15,805 nucleotides of DNA, from positions 1-15,805 of the forward strand of contig JACPMQ010000035.1 of the NCBI GenBank assembly GCA_016185955.1, written 5' to 3'. This stretch comes from Candidatus Woesearchaeota archaeon. Its GTDB lineage: Archaea > Nanobdellota > Nanobdellia > Woesearchaeales > GW2011-AR4. The position numbers and the translations under genes are program-made. Of the stretch, positions 1-6,915 are shown in pieces. Position 1 is the first letter of the stretch. The number at the start of each line of letters is the position of its first letter. The notes beneath the pieces were generated by a model, which was given only the letters and a program-made list of their open reading frames with translations, was not told the DNA's origin and ran no database searches.

Positions 1-2
1 AA

Positions 3-1037
3 AATAATAATCCAGGGAATGCTCTCAAGAGTAAGAAGCTCAAGAAAGCTTGCCGCATCCTGCAGGGAAAACTTTGTTAGATAGCAAGATTCAGAAAGAG
101 CAACAAAAAACTGGACAAAGCAATTGAAAAGATGATAGAAGAAGACATTGAGATAGATGAATTGGAAGAAGAATTATTCGGCGATAAAGAAGAAGGGCTT
201 ACAGGCATGGACAAGAAAGACTTAAAGAGAATAGTCAGGGAGTTTAATAAGAGTAAGGACAAAAAGAGAGTAAAGAAAAATATCCAGAAAGCAAAGAAAG
301 AAATTAAAGACACTGCGCAAAAGAAAATCTCTCTTACTGACTCTGAAAGCAGGATGATGAAAACTGCAAAGTCGTTCGTAGAGCCTTCCTATAATGCCCA
401 GCTTTCAGTTTCAAGAAACCAGATTATTGTTGCAAATGATATCTGCCAAGATGGGCATGATGCCCATCAATTTATGCCTCAAATAAATAACATCGAAGAT
501 AACATAAAGCTGAAGAAAAAAACCAAAGTTGGAGTTGACTGTGCTTACAGCGATGGAGAAAACATCAGGTTTGCAGAGGATAATAATTTTGACTTGTATG
601 TACCGTCAAGAGCGCAAGCACAAGAGTTTGACGGCAAAGAGCAGTCATTAAACCATGACAAATATGAATATGACTGGAAGAAGGATGAGTTGATTGTTGG
701 CAAACATAGATTTTATTTTAAGTATGCCTATACAAGAAAAAACGGAAAGAAAATTCTTATGTACTACAATGATAAGCTAAAAAAGAAAAAGGATGTTCCT
801 TTTTATTTCAGGGAGAGATTAAGGATGAAGGAAAAGATGGATACTAAAGAAGGAAGATTGACTTATGGCTTGAGGAAAATTACTGTTGAGCCAGTGATTG
901 GGAATATTAAGCAAAATCTTGGGTTTAGAGAATTTTTGCTTCGTGGACTGGATAATGTGAAGATCGAGTTTAATTTGGCATGCATTGCGCACAATTTACA
1001 GAAAATCTGGAGATTGAGAGCAGCCAAAGGCTGCTGA
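3..1037 (+). pseudogene. IS1182-like DDE transposase, 5' end missing and interrupted by a stop
   Basis: This is the C-terminal two thirds of a DDE transposase, which would cut and join insertion-sequence ends. The intact reading part runs from an ATG at 132 to the stop at 1037 (301 residues). The same frame is open back to the window edge except for a TAG at 78-80, so the gene is probably inactivated. Residues 69-77 carry TDSESRMMK, a landmark of IS1182-type enzymes. Asp136 (VGVDCAYSDG) and Glu253 (VEPVIGNIKQN, followed by GFREFLLRG) look like the second and third members of the catalytic triad. The first Asp should lie to the left of the window. The acidic stretch before residue 25 matches the spacer region of this family. 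The terminal inverted repeats cannot be judged because the left end is absent. I am sure of the DDE transposase call and fairly sure of the IS1182 assignment. Confidence 0.8.
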
Positions 1038-1227
1038 ATTTTATTTTTTGTTTTTGATTACTGGATTAAAAATTAATTGTGAGACTGTTTCCAATGTTAA
1101 AGGATAGTGCGATAGCATTTCCTAGTCCGTTTCGTTTGCCGATTTAACGAAGGCGGCGGAATAAAATAATTTTTGTTTGTCTTTATAATATAATTACTAA
1201 AGAGAGACGAAAAATTTTGAGAAACAA

Positions 1228-1260
1228 CTATTAAACGCAGTTTTAATTGACGTTTAATAG
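1228..1260. repeat. 10-bp inverted repeat upstream of xerA
   Basis: CTATTAAACG at 1228-1237 and its exact complement CGTTTAATAG at 1251-1260 enclose 13 bp. The symmetry continues outward (AACAA / TTGTT) with a one-base offset. It sits about 25 bp upstream of the xerA TATA box. It could be an operator, a recombinase site or an insertion-sequence end. The rest of 1038-1310 is AT-rich and I see no gene or tRNA in it. Confidence 0.6.
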
Positions 1261-1284
1261 TTTGTTAGATATGTTAAAGCGAAA

Positions 1285-1293
1285 TTTTTATAT
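1285..1293 (+). promoter_or_regulatory. TATA box of xerA (leaderless transcript)
   Basis: TTTTTATAT preceded by GCGAAA, which suits a BRE. The box centre is about 27 bp upstream of the ATG at 1317, so the transcript is expected to begin at or next to the start codon. No ribosome binding site is visible, which agrees with leaderless translation. Confidence 0.6.
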
Positions 1294-1316
1294 ACTTTGA
1301 GTTATTTCTGGTGTTT

Positions 1317-2099
1317 ATGGAAGATATGCAAATCTACCTTAATAAACTATCAGAAGAATTGAAGCTCAGGAAATATTCTAAAATGACTGGAAAATCTTAT
1401 CTTTCTATAATCAGAAATTTTATTCAATCTGATCTATCGCCAAGAGAATTTTTATTGAAATATTCCGATAAAAGCAGGTCATACTTAAGGTCAGCTTACT
1501 TTGCATTGAAATTCTTCCATGAAAATGTTTTGAGCCAAAAGTTTGATGAAAAAATCCCGCTGGCGAAAAATAAAATAAAGCTTCCTGTGGTTTTGAATAA
1601 AGATGAAATAAATAAAATGGTTGAATCAACTCTTAATTTAAAGCATAGGTTGGTCTTGATGTTCCTTTATTATTCCGGAATAAGAGCTAATGAGCTTGTA
1701 AACCTGAAATGGGACGATATTGACTTTCAGAGAGGCACAATGCATCTTAAAACAGCAAAAGGCGGAAAGGAAAGAATCGTATTTTTTCATGAAAAGCTGA
1801 AAAGCTTTATCGAGTATTTTAATTTGAAAAAAGAAGAATATGTTTTCCTTTCTAATTTTGGCAAAAAATATGATAAAAGGACGGTGCAGAATATTGTAAA
1901 AAATGCTGCAAAAAAATCCGGAATAAGCAAGAAAGTTACCCCTCACATTTTAAGGCACAGCTTCGCAACGCATTTATTGGAATCAGGAGCAGACATAAGG
2001 CATATACAAAAGCTTTTAGGCCATAAAAATCTGCAAACAACGCAGATTTACACGCATGTTGCAAACAAAGATATAAAAAAGCTGGCTAACCTTTTATAA
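1317..2099 (+). CDS. xerA: XerA-type tyrosine recombinase
   Basis: Tyrosine recombinase of the XerA/XerC/XerD type. In archaea XerA acts at a dif site to resolve chromosome dimers, and relatives serve as integrases. The protein has 260 residues, close to the XerA norm. It has an N-terminal SAM-like core-binding domain (about residues 1-85) and a C-terminal catalytic domain. All active-site positions are present: Arg123 in GIRANEL, Lys148 in TAKGGKER, His210 and Arg213 in HILRHSFATH, His236 in LLGHKN, and the nucleophile Tyr245 in TTQIYTHV. I start it at the ATG at 1317 because the TATA box predicts transcription from that point; a GTG six bases upstream is an alternative. Its length and lack of extra domains favour the housekeeping resolvase over a phage-type integrase, but I see no convincing dif site in the window. 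Confidence 0.9.
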   Translation: MEDMQIYLNKLSEELKLRKYSKMTGKSYLSIIRNFIQSDLSPREFLLKYSDKSRSYLRSAYFALKFFHENVLSQKFDEKIPLAKNKIKLPVVLNKDEINKMVESTLNLKHRLVLMFLYYSGIRANELVNLKWDDIDFQRGTMHLKTAKGGKERIVFFHEKLKSFIEYFNLKKEEYVFLSNFGKKYDKRTVQNIVKNAAKKSGISKKVTPHILRHSFATHLLESGADIRHIQKLLGHKNLQTTQIYTHVANKDIKKLANLL

Positions 2100-2140
2100 T
2101 CAAAAACAATAAATAGGGTTGTATATTTCTATTTTATGCC

Positions 2141-2181
2141 ATATTTATAGTTAGAATTACTTTACCTAGAACAAAGGAGGT
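2141..2181 (+). promoter_or_regulatory. Promoter and ribosome binding site of the HIT gene
   Basis: A TATA-like ATATTTATA at 2141-2149 predicts a start near 2171. AGGAGGT at 2175-2181 lies 7 bases before the ATG at 2189. This gene therefore has a short leader with a strong Shine-Dalgarno sequence, unlike its leaderless neighbour xerA. Confidence 0.55.
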
Positions 2182-2188
2182 TAAAAAC

Positions 2189-2599
2189 ATGGAAGATTGT
2201 GTTTTTTGCAAGATTGTTGCAGGAAAAATACCTTGCGCTAAAGTTTATGAAGATGATTTTATTATAAGCTTTCTTGATATAATGCCTGCTAATAGAGGGC
2301 ATTGCTTAGTGCTTCCGAAAATGCATTGTGAAACTTTTCTTGATATAGCAGACAAAGAGCTTGAAAATCTTGTTAAGGTTACAAAAAAGATTGCAAAATC
2401 ATTGTCTTTGTCAATAGGCAATGGCAGCTTTAACCTTGTTATGAACAATGGGGCAGCAGCAGGGCAAGTTGTGAATCATGCTCACCTCCATATAATCCCA
2501 AGATTTAAAGGCGACAGATTAAGGATTAAATGGTCTCATAAAAAATATGAAGATGGCGAAATGGAAGAAATACAGCAAAAAATAAGAAAGTTTATGTGA
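2189..2599 (+). CDS. HIT family nucleotide hydrolase/transferase
   Basis: Histidine-triad protein of 136 residues. The family hydrolyses or transfers nucleotides from adenosine phosphoramidates, Ap4A or AMP-lysine type substrates; the exact substrate cannot be read from sequence. The triad is at His97, His99 and His101 in NHAHLHIIPRF, with His97 and His99 preceded by the usual GQVVNHAH block. The N-terminus DCVFCKIVAGKIP is typical of the HINT/HIT branch, and Cys4 and Cys7 form a CxxC that contributes to a zinc site in some bacterial relatives. FLDIMPANRGHCLVLPK is the usual nucleotide-binding first half. The start is fixed by AGGAGGT seven bases upstream. It follows xerA on the same strand but has its own promoter signals. 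Confidence 0.93.
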   Translation: MEDCVFCKIVAGKIPCAKVYEDDFIISFLDIMPANRGHCLVLPKMHCETFLDIADKELENLVKVTKKIAKSLSLSIGNGSFNLVMNNGAAAGQVVNHAHLHIIPRFKGDRLRIKWSHKKYEDGEMEEIQQKIRKFM

Positions 2600-2617
2600 G
2601 TTCTATTTTTTATTTAG

Positions 2618-2840
2618 ATGTTACAGTAACTGCTAACGCCTCTTATTCTAAATATGTATGGAACATTGAAGTGGCTGCTCCATTATTAGGGGCGGTAGGC
2701 AAGCAGAAGAATGTTAATTGTGCTATCAAAATGGTGTGTATGCGCAAATTTTTTGCTGGAATAACAATCAAGATGCGCCATTTTGCCTAAAGCGCGGCTC
2801 TGGAGCAGCCACTTATTATTGTTAGCAGTTACATGTTACA
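2618..2840. mobile_element. Family A MITE-like element, copy 1, with 8-bp target duplication
   Basis: The element proper is 2626-2832 (207 bp). Its ends are perfect 12-bp inverted repeats, GTAACTGCTAAC (2626-2637) and GTTAGCAGTTAC (2821-2832). They are flanked by the direct repeat ATGTTACA at 2618-2625 and 2833-2840, an 8-bp target site duplication. Inside are two further nested stems: AGTGGCTGCTCC (2670-2681) with GGAGCAGCCACT (2802-2813), and CAAAATGGTG (2727-2736) with CGCCATTTTG (2776-2785). A second copy lies at 15516-15723. There is no plausible coding sequence: the only open frame, a 64-codon one, is not kept in the other copy. It ends 6 bp before the sod TATA box. Confidence 0.85.
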
Positions 2841-2845
2841 GAAAA

Positions 2846-2910
2846 TTATTTAAACATTAGGCACTTGCATATTAACTATAGTTAATTAGAAAATTTCATT
2901 TTTTAGGAGG
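2846..2910 (+). promoter_or_regulatory. sod promoter with a palindrome at the predicted start, and ribosome binding site
   Basis: TTATTTAAA at 2846-2854 is a TATA candidate and predicts transcription from about 2876. A perfect 14-bp palindrome, TTAACTATAGTTAA (2872-2885), covers that point and could be a repressor site. AGGAGG at 2905-2910 precedes the ATG at 2920 by 9 bases. An alternative TATA (ATATTAACT, about 2870) would place the start near 2897. Confidence 0.5.
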
Positions 2911-2919
2911 TTGGTTAAA

Positions 2920-3525
2920 ATGTATGAATTGCCGAGATTAAATTATGAATATAATGCGCTTGAGCCATATATAGATGAGCAAACTATGAGGATTCATCAT
3001 ACAAAGCACCATCAGGGATATATTGACAAGCTAAATGCTGCTATTAAAGGAACTGAGTTTGAGGAAATGGATGTTAACGAGCTGCTAAAAAAAATCAATG
3101 ATGTTCCTGAAAATATAAGGGCTGCTGTAAGAAATCATGGAGGAGGCCATAGCAATCACACTTTTTTTTGGCAGATAATGGCTCCAAATGCCAGTTATCC
3201 AATAGGAAAAGCTGCAAATGAAATTAAAAAAACTTTTGGAAGCTTTGAAAAATTTAAAGAGGAATTTACGAATGCTGGATTGAACAGATTTGGTTCTGGA
3301 TGGGCATGGCTTGTATTAAACAATGGCAAATTAGAAATTTACAGCACTGCAAATCAAGATAGCCCCTTAATGGAAGGCAAAATACCAATTCTTGGCATTG
3401 ATGTTTGGGAGCATAGTTATTATCTCAAGTGGATGAACCAAAGAAATAAATATATTGAATCGTGGTGGAACGTAGTTAATTGGAAACAAGTGGAAGAAAA
3501 TTACAAGAAAGCAATATCAAATTAG
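2920..3525 (+). CDS. sodA: Superoxide dismutase, Mn-type of the Fe/Mn family
   Basis: Converts superoxide to oxygen and hydrogen peroxide in the cytoplasm. The 201 residues match the family length. The four metal ligands are His26 (IHHTKHHQ), His80 (SNHTFFW), Asp161 and His165 (DVWEHSYY). The glycine in GGGH (residue 76) and Gln146 in TANQDSP are the pattern of manganese enzymes; iron enzymes carry the active-site Gln at the first of these positions. The ATG at 2920 is chosen because AGGAGG lies 9 bases upstream; an upstream TTG at 2911 abuts that site and is unlikely. The sequence is very like bacterial Mn-SODs, so transfer from bacteria is possible. It converges on ald, and the two reading frames overlap by 9 bp at their ends. 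Confidence 0.95.
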   Translation: MYELPRLNYEYNALEPYIDEQTMRIHHTKHHQGYIDKLNAAIKGTEFEEMDVNELLKKINDVPENIRAAVRNHGGGHSNHTFFWQIMAPNASYPIGKAANEIKKTFGSFEKFKEEFTNAGLNRFGSGWAWLVLNNGKLEIYSTANQDSPLMEGKIPILGIDVWEHSYYLKWMNQRNKYIESWWNVVNWKQVEENYKKAISN

Positions 3526-4629
3526 CTCTTCCGCACTTTTAAATTTATCCATCATGCCCAAATCCTGAGCAACTGGCTTGTAAGCAATAAAGCCATTATA
3601 GGTATTAAGCCCTTTTGCAAATCCATTGTCTTCTTTTAATGCATTAATTCCTTGTTCTGCAAGCTTTATGATGTAAGGCAATGTTGCATTTGTCAAAGCT
3701 ATTGTGGAAGTTCTTGGGTATGCTCCCGGCATATTGGTAACGCAATAATGTATAACTCCATGTTTCACAAATACAGGCTCTGAATGGGTTGTTGGCTTTG
3801 ATGTTTGTATGCAGCCACCTTGGTCTATGCTTACATCAACTATGACAGAGCCGGGCTGCATTGCCTTTACCATGTCTTCTGTCACAACATAAGGCGCTTT
3901 TGTCCCTGGCAACAGCACAGCGCCTACAACCAAGTCAGCGTCTTTCAAATGCTTTGCAATATTTTCTTTGGCAGAAAATAGAACATCAAGCTCTGCTCCT
4001 ATTTCTTTTTTAAATTGAGCTTCTTTTTCCGTAAATAAGGTAAAAAGATAGACATTTGAGCCGAGAGCATAAGCAGTTCTTGCTGCGTGCCTTCCAACAA
4101 CACCATCGCCTATAACAACAACCTTTCCATATTTTTTGCCCATTACGGTTCCAAGCTGCATGCCTTTGCCATTGTTAAATTTAGCAAGATAATAGCTGCC
4201 TATTGTGACAGCCATGTTTCCTGCAACAGCCGACATTGGCGCAAGCAATGGCAATTTTTTATTTTCATCCTGCACGGTTTCATAGGCAATTGCAATAGCC
4301 TTATTTTTTAATAAAGATTCTGTCAATGTTTTAGTGACTCCAGAAAGATGGAAGTAAGTGAAAATCATCTGATTGTTGCGCAAAAATTTATATTCACTTT
4401 CCAATGGCTCTTTGACTTTTATGACTAAATCTGCGCTCCAAGCAGTTTTTGCATCTACAATTTCGCAGCCATTTTTTTTGTATTCCTCATCATTAAATCC
4501 GGAATTAAAGCCTGCATTTTTCTCAACTAAAACAGCGTGGTTCAAAGCAATTAATTTCTTTGCGCCTTCCGGAGTCAATGCAACCCTGTTTTCTTTGTCT
4601 TTTATTTCCTTAACAAGCCCTATTTTCAT
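3517..4629 (-). CDS. ald: L-alanine dehydrogenase
   Basis: NAD-dependent interconversion of L-alanine with pyruvate and ammonia. The 370 residues agree with the bacterial-type Ald/PNT family. Substrate residues correspond to the characterised enzymes: Arg15 (KENRVALTP), Lys73 (IKVKEP) and His94 (FTYFHLSG), with the catalytic Asp in VDVSIDQGGC. The NAD-binding Rossmann fold is marked by VVVIGDGVVGRHAARTA. The start is the ATG at 4629, with GAGG about 9 bases upstream; a TTG one codon earlier is possible. A family B element lies between ald and gap, so ald probably has its own promoter. By position it would exchange alanine with the pyruvate pool next to a gluconeogenic gene block. Confidence 0.93.
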   Translation of the reverse strand: MKIGLVKEIKDKENRVALTPEGAKKLIALNHAVLVEKNAGFNSGFNDEEYKKNGCEIVDAKTAWSADLVIKVKEPLESEYKFLRNNQMIFTYFHLSGVTKTLTESLLKNKAIAIAYETVQDENKKLPLLAPMSAVAGNMAVTIGSYYLAKFNNGKGMQLGTVMGKKYGKVVVIGDGVVGRHAARTAYALGSNVYLFTLFTEKEAQFKKEIGAELDVLFSAKENIAKHLKDADLVVGAVLLPGTKAPYVVTEDMVKAMQPGSVIVDVSIDQGGCIQTSKPTTHSEPVFVKHGVIHYCVTNMPGAYPRTSTIALTNATLPYIIKLAEQGINALKEDNGFAKGLNTYNGFIAYKPVAQDLGMMDKFKSAEELI

Positions 4630-4660
4630 CAATATCGTCCTCGTTAATATTCTATTTTAA

Positions 4661-4670
4661 TATTTATTTA
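4661..4670 (-). promoter_or_regulatory. Possible TATA box of ald
   Basis: On the minus strand this reads TAAATAAATA and would start transcription about 10 bases before the ald ATG. The family B element begins 10 bp upstream of it. The region is so A/T-rich that other placements are possible. Confidence 0.3.
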
Positions 4671-4679
4671 GTGTTTTTA

Positions 4680-4828
4680 GGTTGGTGCGAAATTCTAGTT
4701 CGTGCTTGTGCGGAGCCTTAACTTACCTCTCAACTTCGCAACATTTCATGTTGCTCGGGTCGCTTATCACAATCCTGCGGAGCTTTCTGAATTGGCAAGG
4801 ACGCACAAGCACGGATTTCGCACCAACC
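4680..4828 (+). mobile_element. Family B MITE-like element, copy 1
   Basis: A 149-bp element with imperfect long terminal inverted repeats. The ends read GGTTGGTGCGAAAT from both sides, followed after a short asymmetric bulge by CGTGCTTGTGCG. The centre holds a hairpin, GCAACAT (4738-4744) and ATGTTGC (4748-4754). A copy in opposite orientation is at 9940-10091 and a third starts at 15765. Flanks show only a blurred direct repeat (GTGTTTTTA on the left, TTGTTTTTTA on the right), perhaps a decayed target duplication. It has no coding potential and begins 11 bp past the gap stop codon. Confidence 0.85.
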
Positions 4829-4839
4829 CCTATTGTTTT

Positions 4840-5853
4840 TTAATATTTATTAATACCTAAAGACTCATTTGTCATTTCAATGCTTTTCTGGGCATCCTTA
4901 AAGCCAGTTAATGCCCTTATCGCATCTACGTTTTCAGGCACAACATCAGATTCCTGATGAATTGCCTGCAAATAAAATAATTTTTTTCCCTTGACGCCCA
5001 AGCCTTCTTCCCATATGCATATTTCAGGCATATCTCCCCTGAAACTGTTAATGTCTTTTGCCAGCTCCATTATTTCTGCAGTAGATCTGACATCTTCAGC
5101 ATTTCTTACTACCCTTACTCTTGTGGTATTTCTAAAAAGCTCCAAGATTTCTTCTGAGGAAGCTTCTTTTTTTAAATCAACTATTAAGCTGTGCATGTGC
5201 ATTAGAGTTGTAGGAACTGACATAGCTGTTGTGAATATGTTTACATGATGCAATACGGTTTGCACATCAGGACCGTGATGCGATGGAAGCTCCAAAACAG
5301 GAACTATTGCATTTATAGGCCCATGATAAATGTCCCAGGGATCAACAGCCCTTCTTACCATAGTAGCATGCACGCTTTCAATGCCGTAATTTTCACTTAA
5401 CGGATGCAACGTCCTGCATAATCCTGTCGTGTTGCAGCTTACAACTCTTGCATAATTTTTGCTTAATGCTTCTTTATAATTGCATTGCGCAACAAAGCTT
5501 GCGTCAGCAACCTCATGCTTTTCTCCGCCCTGAAAAACAGCTTTAACAGTTTTAGGCAGGTAATATTTTGCCTTGTTTTCCTTGCCAACCTTTTTCGGAG
5601 TGCAGTCAACTATAACATCAGCTTCGTCCAGCAAATTATTTATATTGCCACTTGGCTCAATTCCGTTCTGAACAAAGTCTTCCATTCCATTCATTGCAAA
5701 AATCTTATAGCCCTTAATCTTTGCAACCTCTGTCTTATAGTTATAAGTATGGGCTGTTACGCCTATAAGCTCCATATCTTTTTGCAAGGCTACTGCATCT
5801 GCAACTCTTTTGCCAATAGTTCCATAGCCTACTATTCCAACTTTGATTGCCAT
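4840..5853 (-). CDS. gap: Glyceraldehyde-3-phosphate dehydrogenase, archaeal type II
   Basis: Phosphorylating GAPDH interconverting 1,3-bisphosphoglycerate and glyceraldehyde 3-phosphate, typically with NADP or NAD in archaea. The N-terminal nucleotide-binding motif is VGIVGYGTIGKRVADA (residues 5-20), and the catalytic Cys140 is in SCNTTGLCR, the archaeal form of the motif. HGPDVQTVL and the following region are typical of the catalytic domain. It has 337 residues, as expected. The start is the ATG at 5853, because GGAGGT (complement of 5861-5866) lies 7 bases before it; an upstream TTG falls inside that site. It follows glpX and fba on the same strand, in the gluconeogenic order of products. 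A hairpin in the 82-bp gap after fba may separate or attenuate it. Confidence 0.95.
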   Translation of the reverse strand: MAIKVGIVGYGTIGKRVADAVALQKDMELIGVTAHTYNYKTEVAKIKGYKIFAMNGMEDFVQNGIEPSGNINNLLDEADVIVDCTPKKVGKENKAKYYLPKTVKAVFQGGEKHEVADASFVAQCNYKEALSKNYARVVSCNTTGLCRTLHPLSENYGIESVHATMVRRAVDPWDIYHGPINAIVPVLELPSHHGPDVQTVLHHVNIFTTAMSVPTTLMHMHSLIVDLKKEASSEEILELFRNTTRVRVVRNAEDVRSTAEIMELAKDINSFRGDMPEICIWEEGLGVKGKKLFYLQAIHQESDVVPENVDAIRALTGFKDAQKSIEMTNESLGINKY

Positions 5854-5860
5854 TTTATTT

Positions 5861-5866
5861 ACCTCC
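5861..5866 (-). promoter_or_regulatory. Ribosome binding site of gap
   Basis: GGAGGT on the minus strand, 7 bases before the ATG at 5853. It decides the start, since the in-frame TTG upstream overlaps the site itself. Confidence 0.75.
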
Positions 5867-5889
5867 AAAATTTTAGTTTATTGTAACAA

Positions 5890-5931
5890 AAGCCAAAGCG
5901 GTGGCTCGTAAAAATTCCGCCGCTTTGGCTT
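5890..5931. terminator. Hairpin between fba and gap
   Basis: The arms 5890-5904 and 5917-5931 pair over 15 bp with one wobble (core GCCAAAGCGG / CCGCTTTGGC) around a 12-base loop. On the minus strand the stem is followed by TTTTGTT, as in an intrinsic terminator, and it lies 5 bp after the fba stop. The loop contains the GTAAAAATTCC motif found as a stem arm in the hairpins near secF and truD. It could be a partial terminator, a processing site or a relic of that repeat family. Confidence 0.5.
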
Positions 5932-5935
5932 ACTT

Positions 5936-6904
5936 TTATTTACTTGCGTTGCTACTCCCTTGATATATCTTATAAGCATCCTCTACGGATTTATCTTCAA
6001 CAGTTATTCCATATACTGCATTTGCCATCCTAATAGCTTCATTCAGAGGCTTTTGATGAATATTCCTTCCAGTTGCGTTTCCAACTGCGCCAGACACATG
6101 TATCTGATTCCATGTTTCTTCCAAAAACTGCTTTGGGTTTTTTGAGCTTCCGCCGGAAGTAATAACTTTAGTTATGCCAGCAGATTCAATAGCTTCTTTA
6201 AAAATTTCTTCGGATTTTTTTCCTTCTTCCTTGGGGTAATTTACCTTCACAAAATCTGCTCCAAGGCATGAGCCTACACCTGCAGCACCGGCAACAATAT
6301 GCGCTTTTAATTCATCATCCTTGCTTCCTACAGCTTTGCCTCTTGGATACATCCATAATACAGAAAGCAAGCCATTTTTATGCGCATTATAAACTATTTG
6401 CGCGGCTTCCTTTAGCATGATGCCTTCAAATTCACTGCCCACATAGACTGTATAGCCGACTGCCATAATATCAGCTTTAGAATTTTTTTTGAATTCAGCA
6501 ACATCATCCACATTCCATAAAGCTTCGCTTAAAGGATCTTTTTGCTCATTCTTTACAAGATGAGACTTTGAATTTAGCTTTACGAGGTAAGGCAGATTTT
6601 TATAATCGCTATTATATCCGATATATTTTGCAATAAGCCCCAGCTGTGTCGCAAAAACACCTATTTTCGAGCTGCTTGCTATTCTAAACAAGTGCTCAGG
6701 ATTGTTGCATTCCAATGGAATCTGCCCTAGCTTAGTGTTTCCATAAAAATCATCGTTAAGATGCTCAATTTTTTGGTCGCCTGCAAAAAGCATTAATCTG
6801 CCAGTGTTATGCGTCATCTTAAGAAAATTAGCAGCATAAATTTCTTTCATATTTGCAGGAACATCTGCAGGAACTTGAACATCTTTTTTGCTTAGTATTT
6901 TCAT
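5936..6904 (-). CDS. fba: Class I fructose-bisphosphate aldolase, DhnA/archaeal type
   Basis: Schiff-base aldolase joining dihydroxyacetone phosphate and glyceraldehyde 3-phosphate to fructose 1,6-bisphosphate. It has 322 residues. The TIM-barrel landmarks are LFAGDQKIEHLN (39-50), the likely Schiff-base Lys220 in GADFVKVNYP, and two phosphate-binding loops, TSGGSS (249-254) and GNATGRNIHQ (275-284). Many archaeal relatives have DHG where this has GDQK, so it belongs to a divergent branch. A related enzyme of aromatic amino acid synthesis shares this fold, but the company of glpX and gap favours aldolase. The ATG at 6904 is preferred because GAGGTG lies 5 bases before it. That site overlaps the glpX stop codon, which suggests translational coupling. 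Confidence 0.88.
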   Translation of the reverse strand: MKILSKKDVQVPADVPANMKEIYAANFLKMTHNTGRLMLFAGDQKIEHLNDDFYGNTKLGQIPLECNNPEHLFRIASSSKIGVFATQLGLIAKYIGYNSDYKNLPYLVKLNSKSHLVKNEQKDPLSEALWNVDDVAEFKKNSKADIMAVGYTVYVGSEFEGIMLKEAAQIVYNAHKNGLLSVLWMYPRGKAVGSKDDELKAHIVAGAAGVGSCLGADFVKVNYPKEEGKKSEEIFKEAIESAGITKVITSGGSSKNPKQFLEETWNQIHVSGAVGNATGRNIHQKPLNEAIRMANAVYGITVEDKSVEDAYKIYQGSSNASK

Positions 6905-6909
6905 TTTTT

Positions 6910-6915
6910 CACCTC
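6910..6915 (-). promoter_or_regulatory. Ribosome binding site of fba overlapping the glpX stop
   Basis: GAGGTG on the minus strand; its first base belongs to the glpX TAG at 6915-6917. Only 10 bp separate the glpX stop codon from the fba ATG. This marks a tight operon with likely coupled translation. Confidence 0.7.

Noticed and set aside
1228..1260. dif site for XerA
   Set aside because: Known Xer sites have 11-bp arms around 6-8 bp; here the spacer is 13 bp, and I cannot match the archaeal dif consensus.
1038..1310. tRNA or other known RNA gene in the gap before xerA
   Set aside because: There is no T-loop GTTCRA-type block or cloverleaf; only an inverted repeat and a promoter can be supported.
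2596..2790. 64-codon open frame inside family A copy 1
   Set aside because: It is not kept in copy 2, crosses the stems and unrelated loop, and has no ribosome binding site. The conservation is structural, not coding.
2626..2832. Riboswitch or RNase P/SRP RNA
   Set aside because: I cannot find the conserved cores of those RNAs, and the 8-bp duplication shows insertion as a mobile element.
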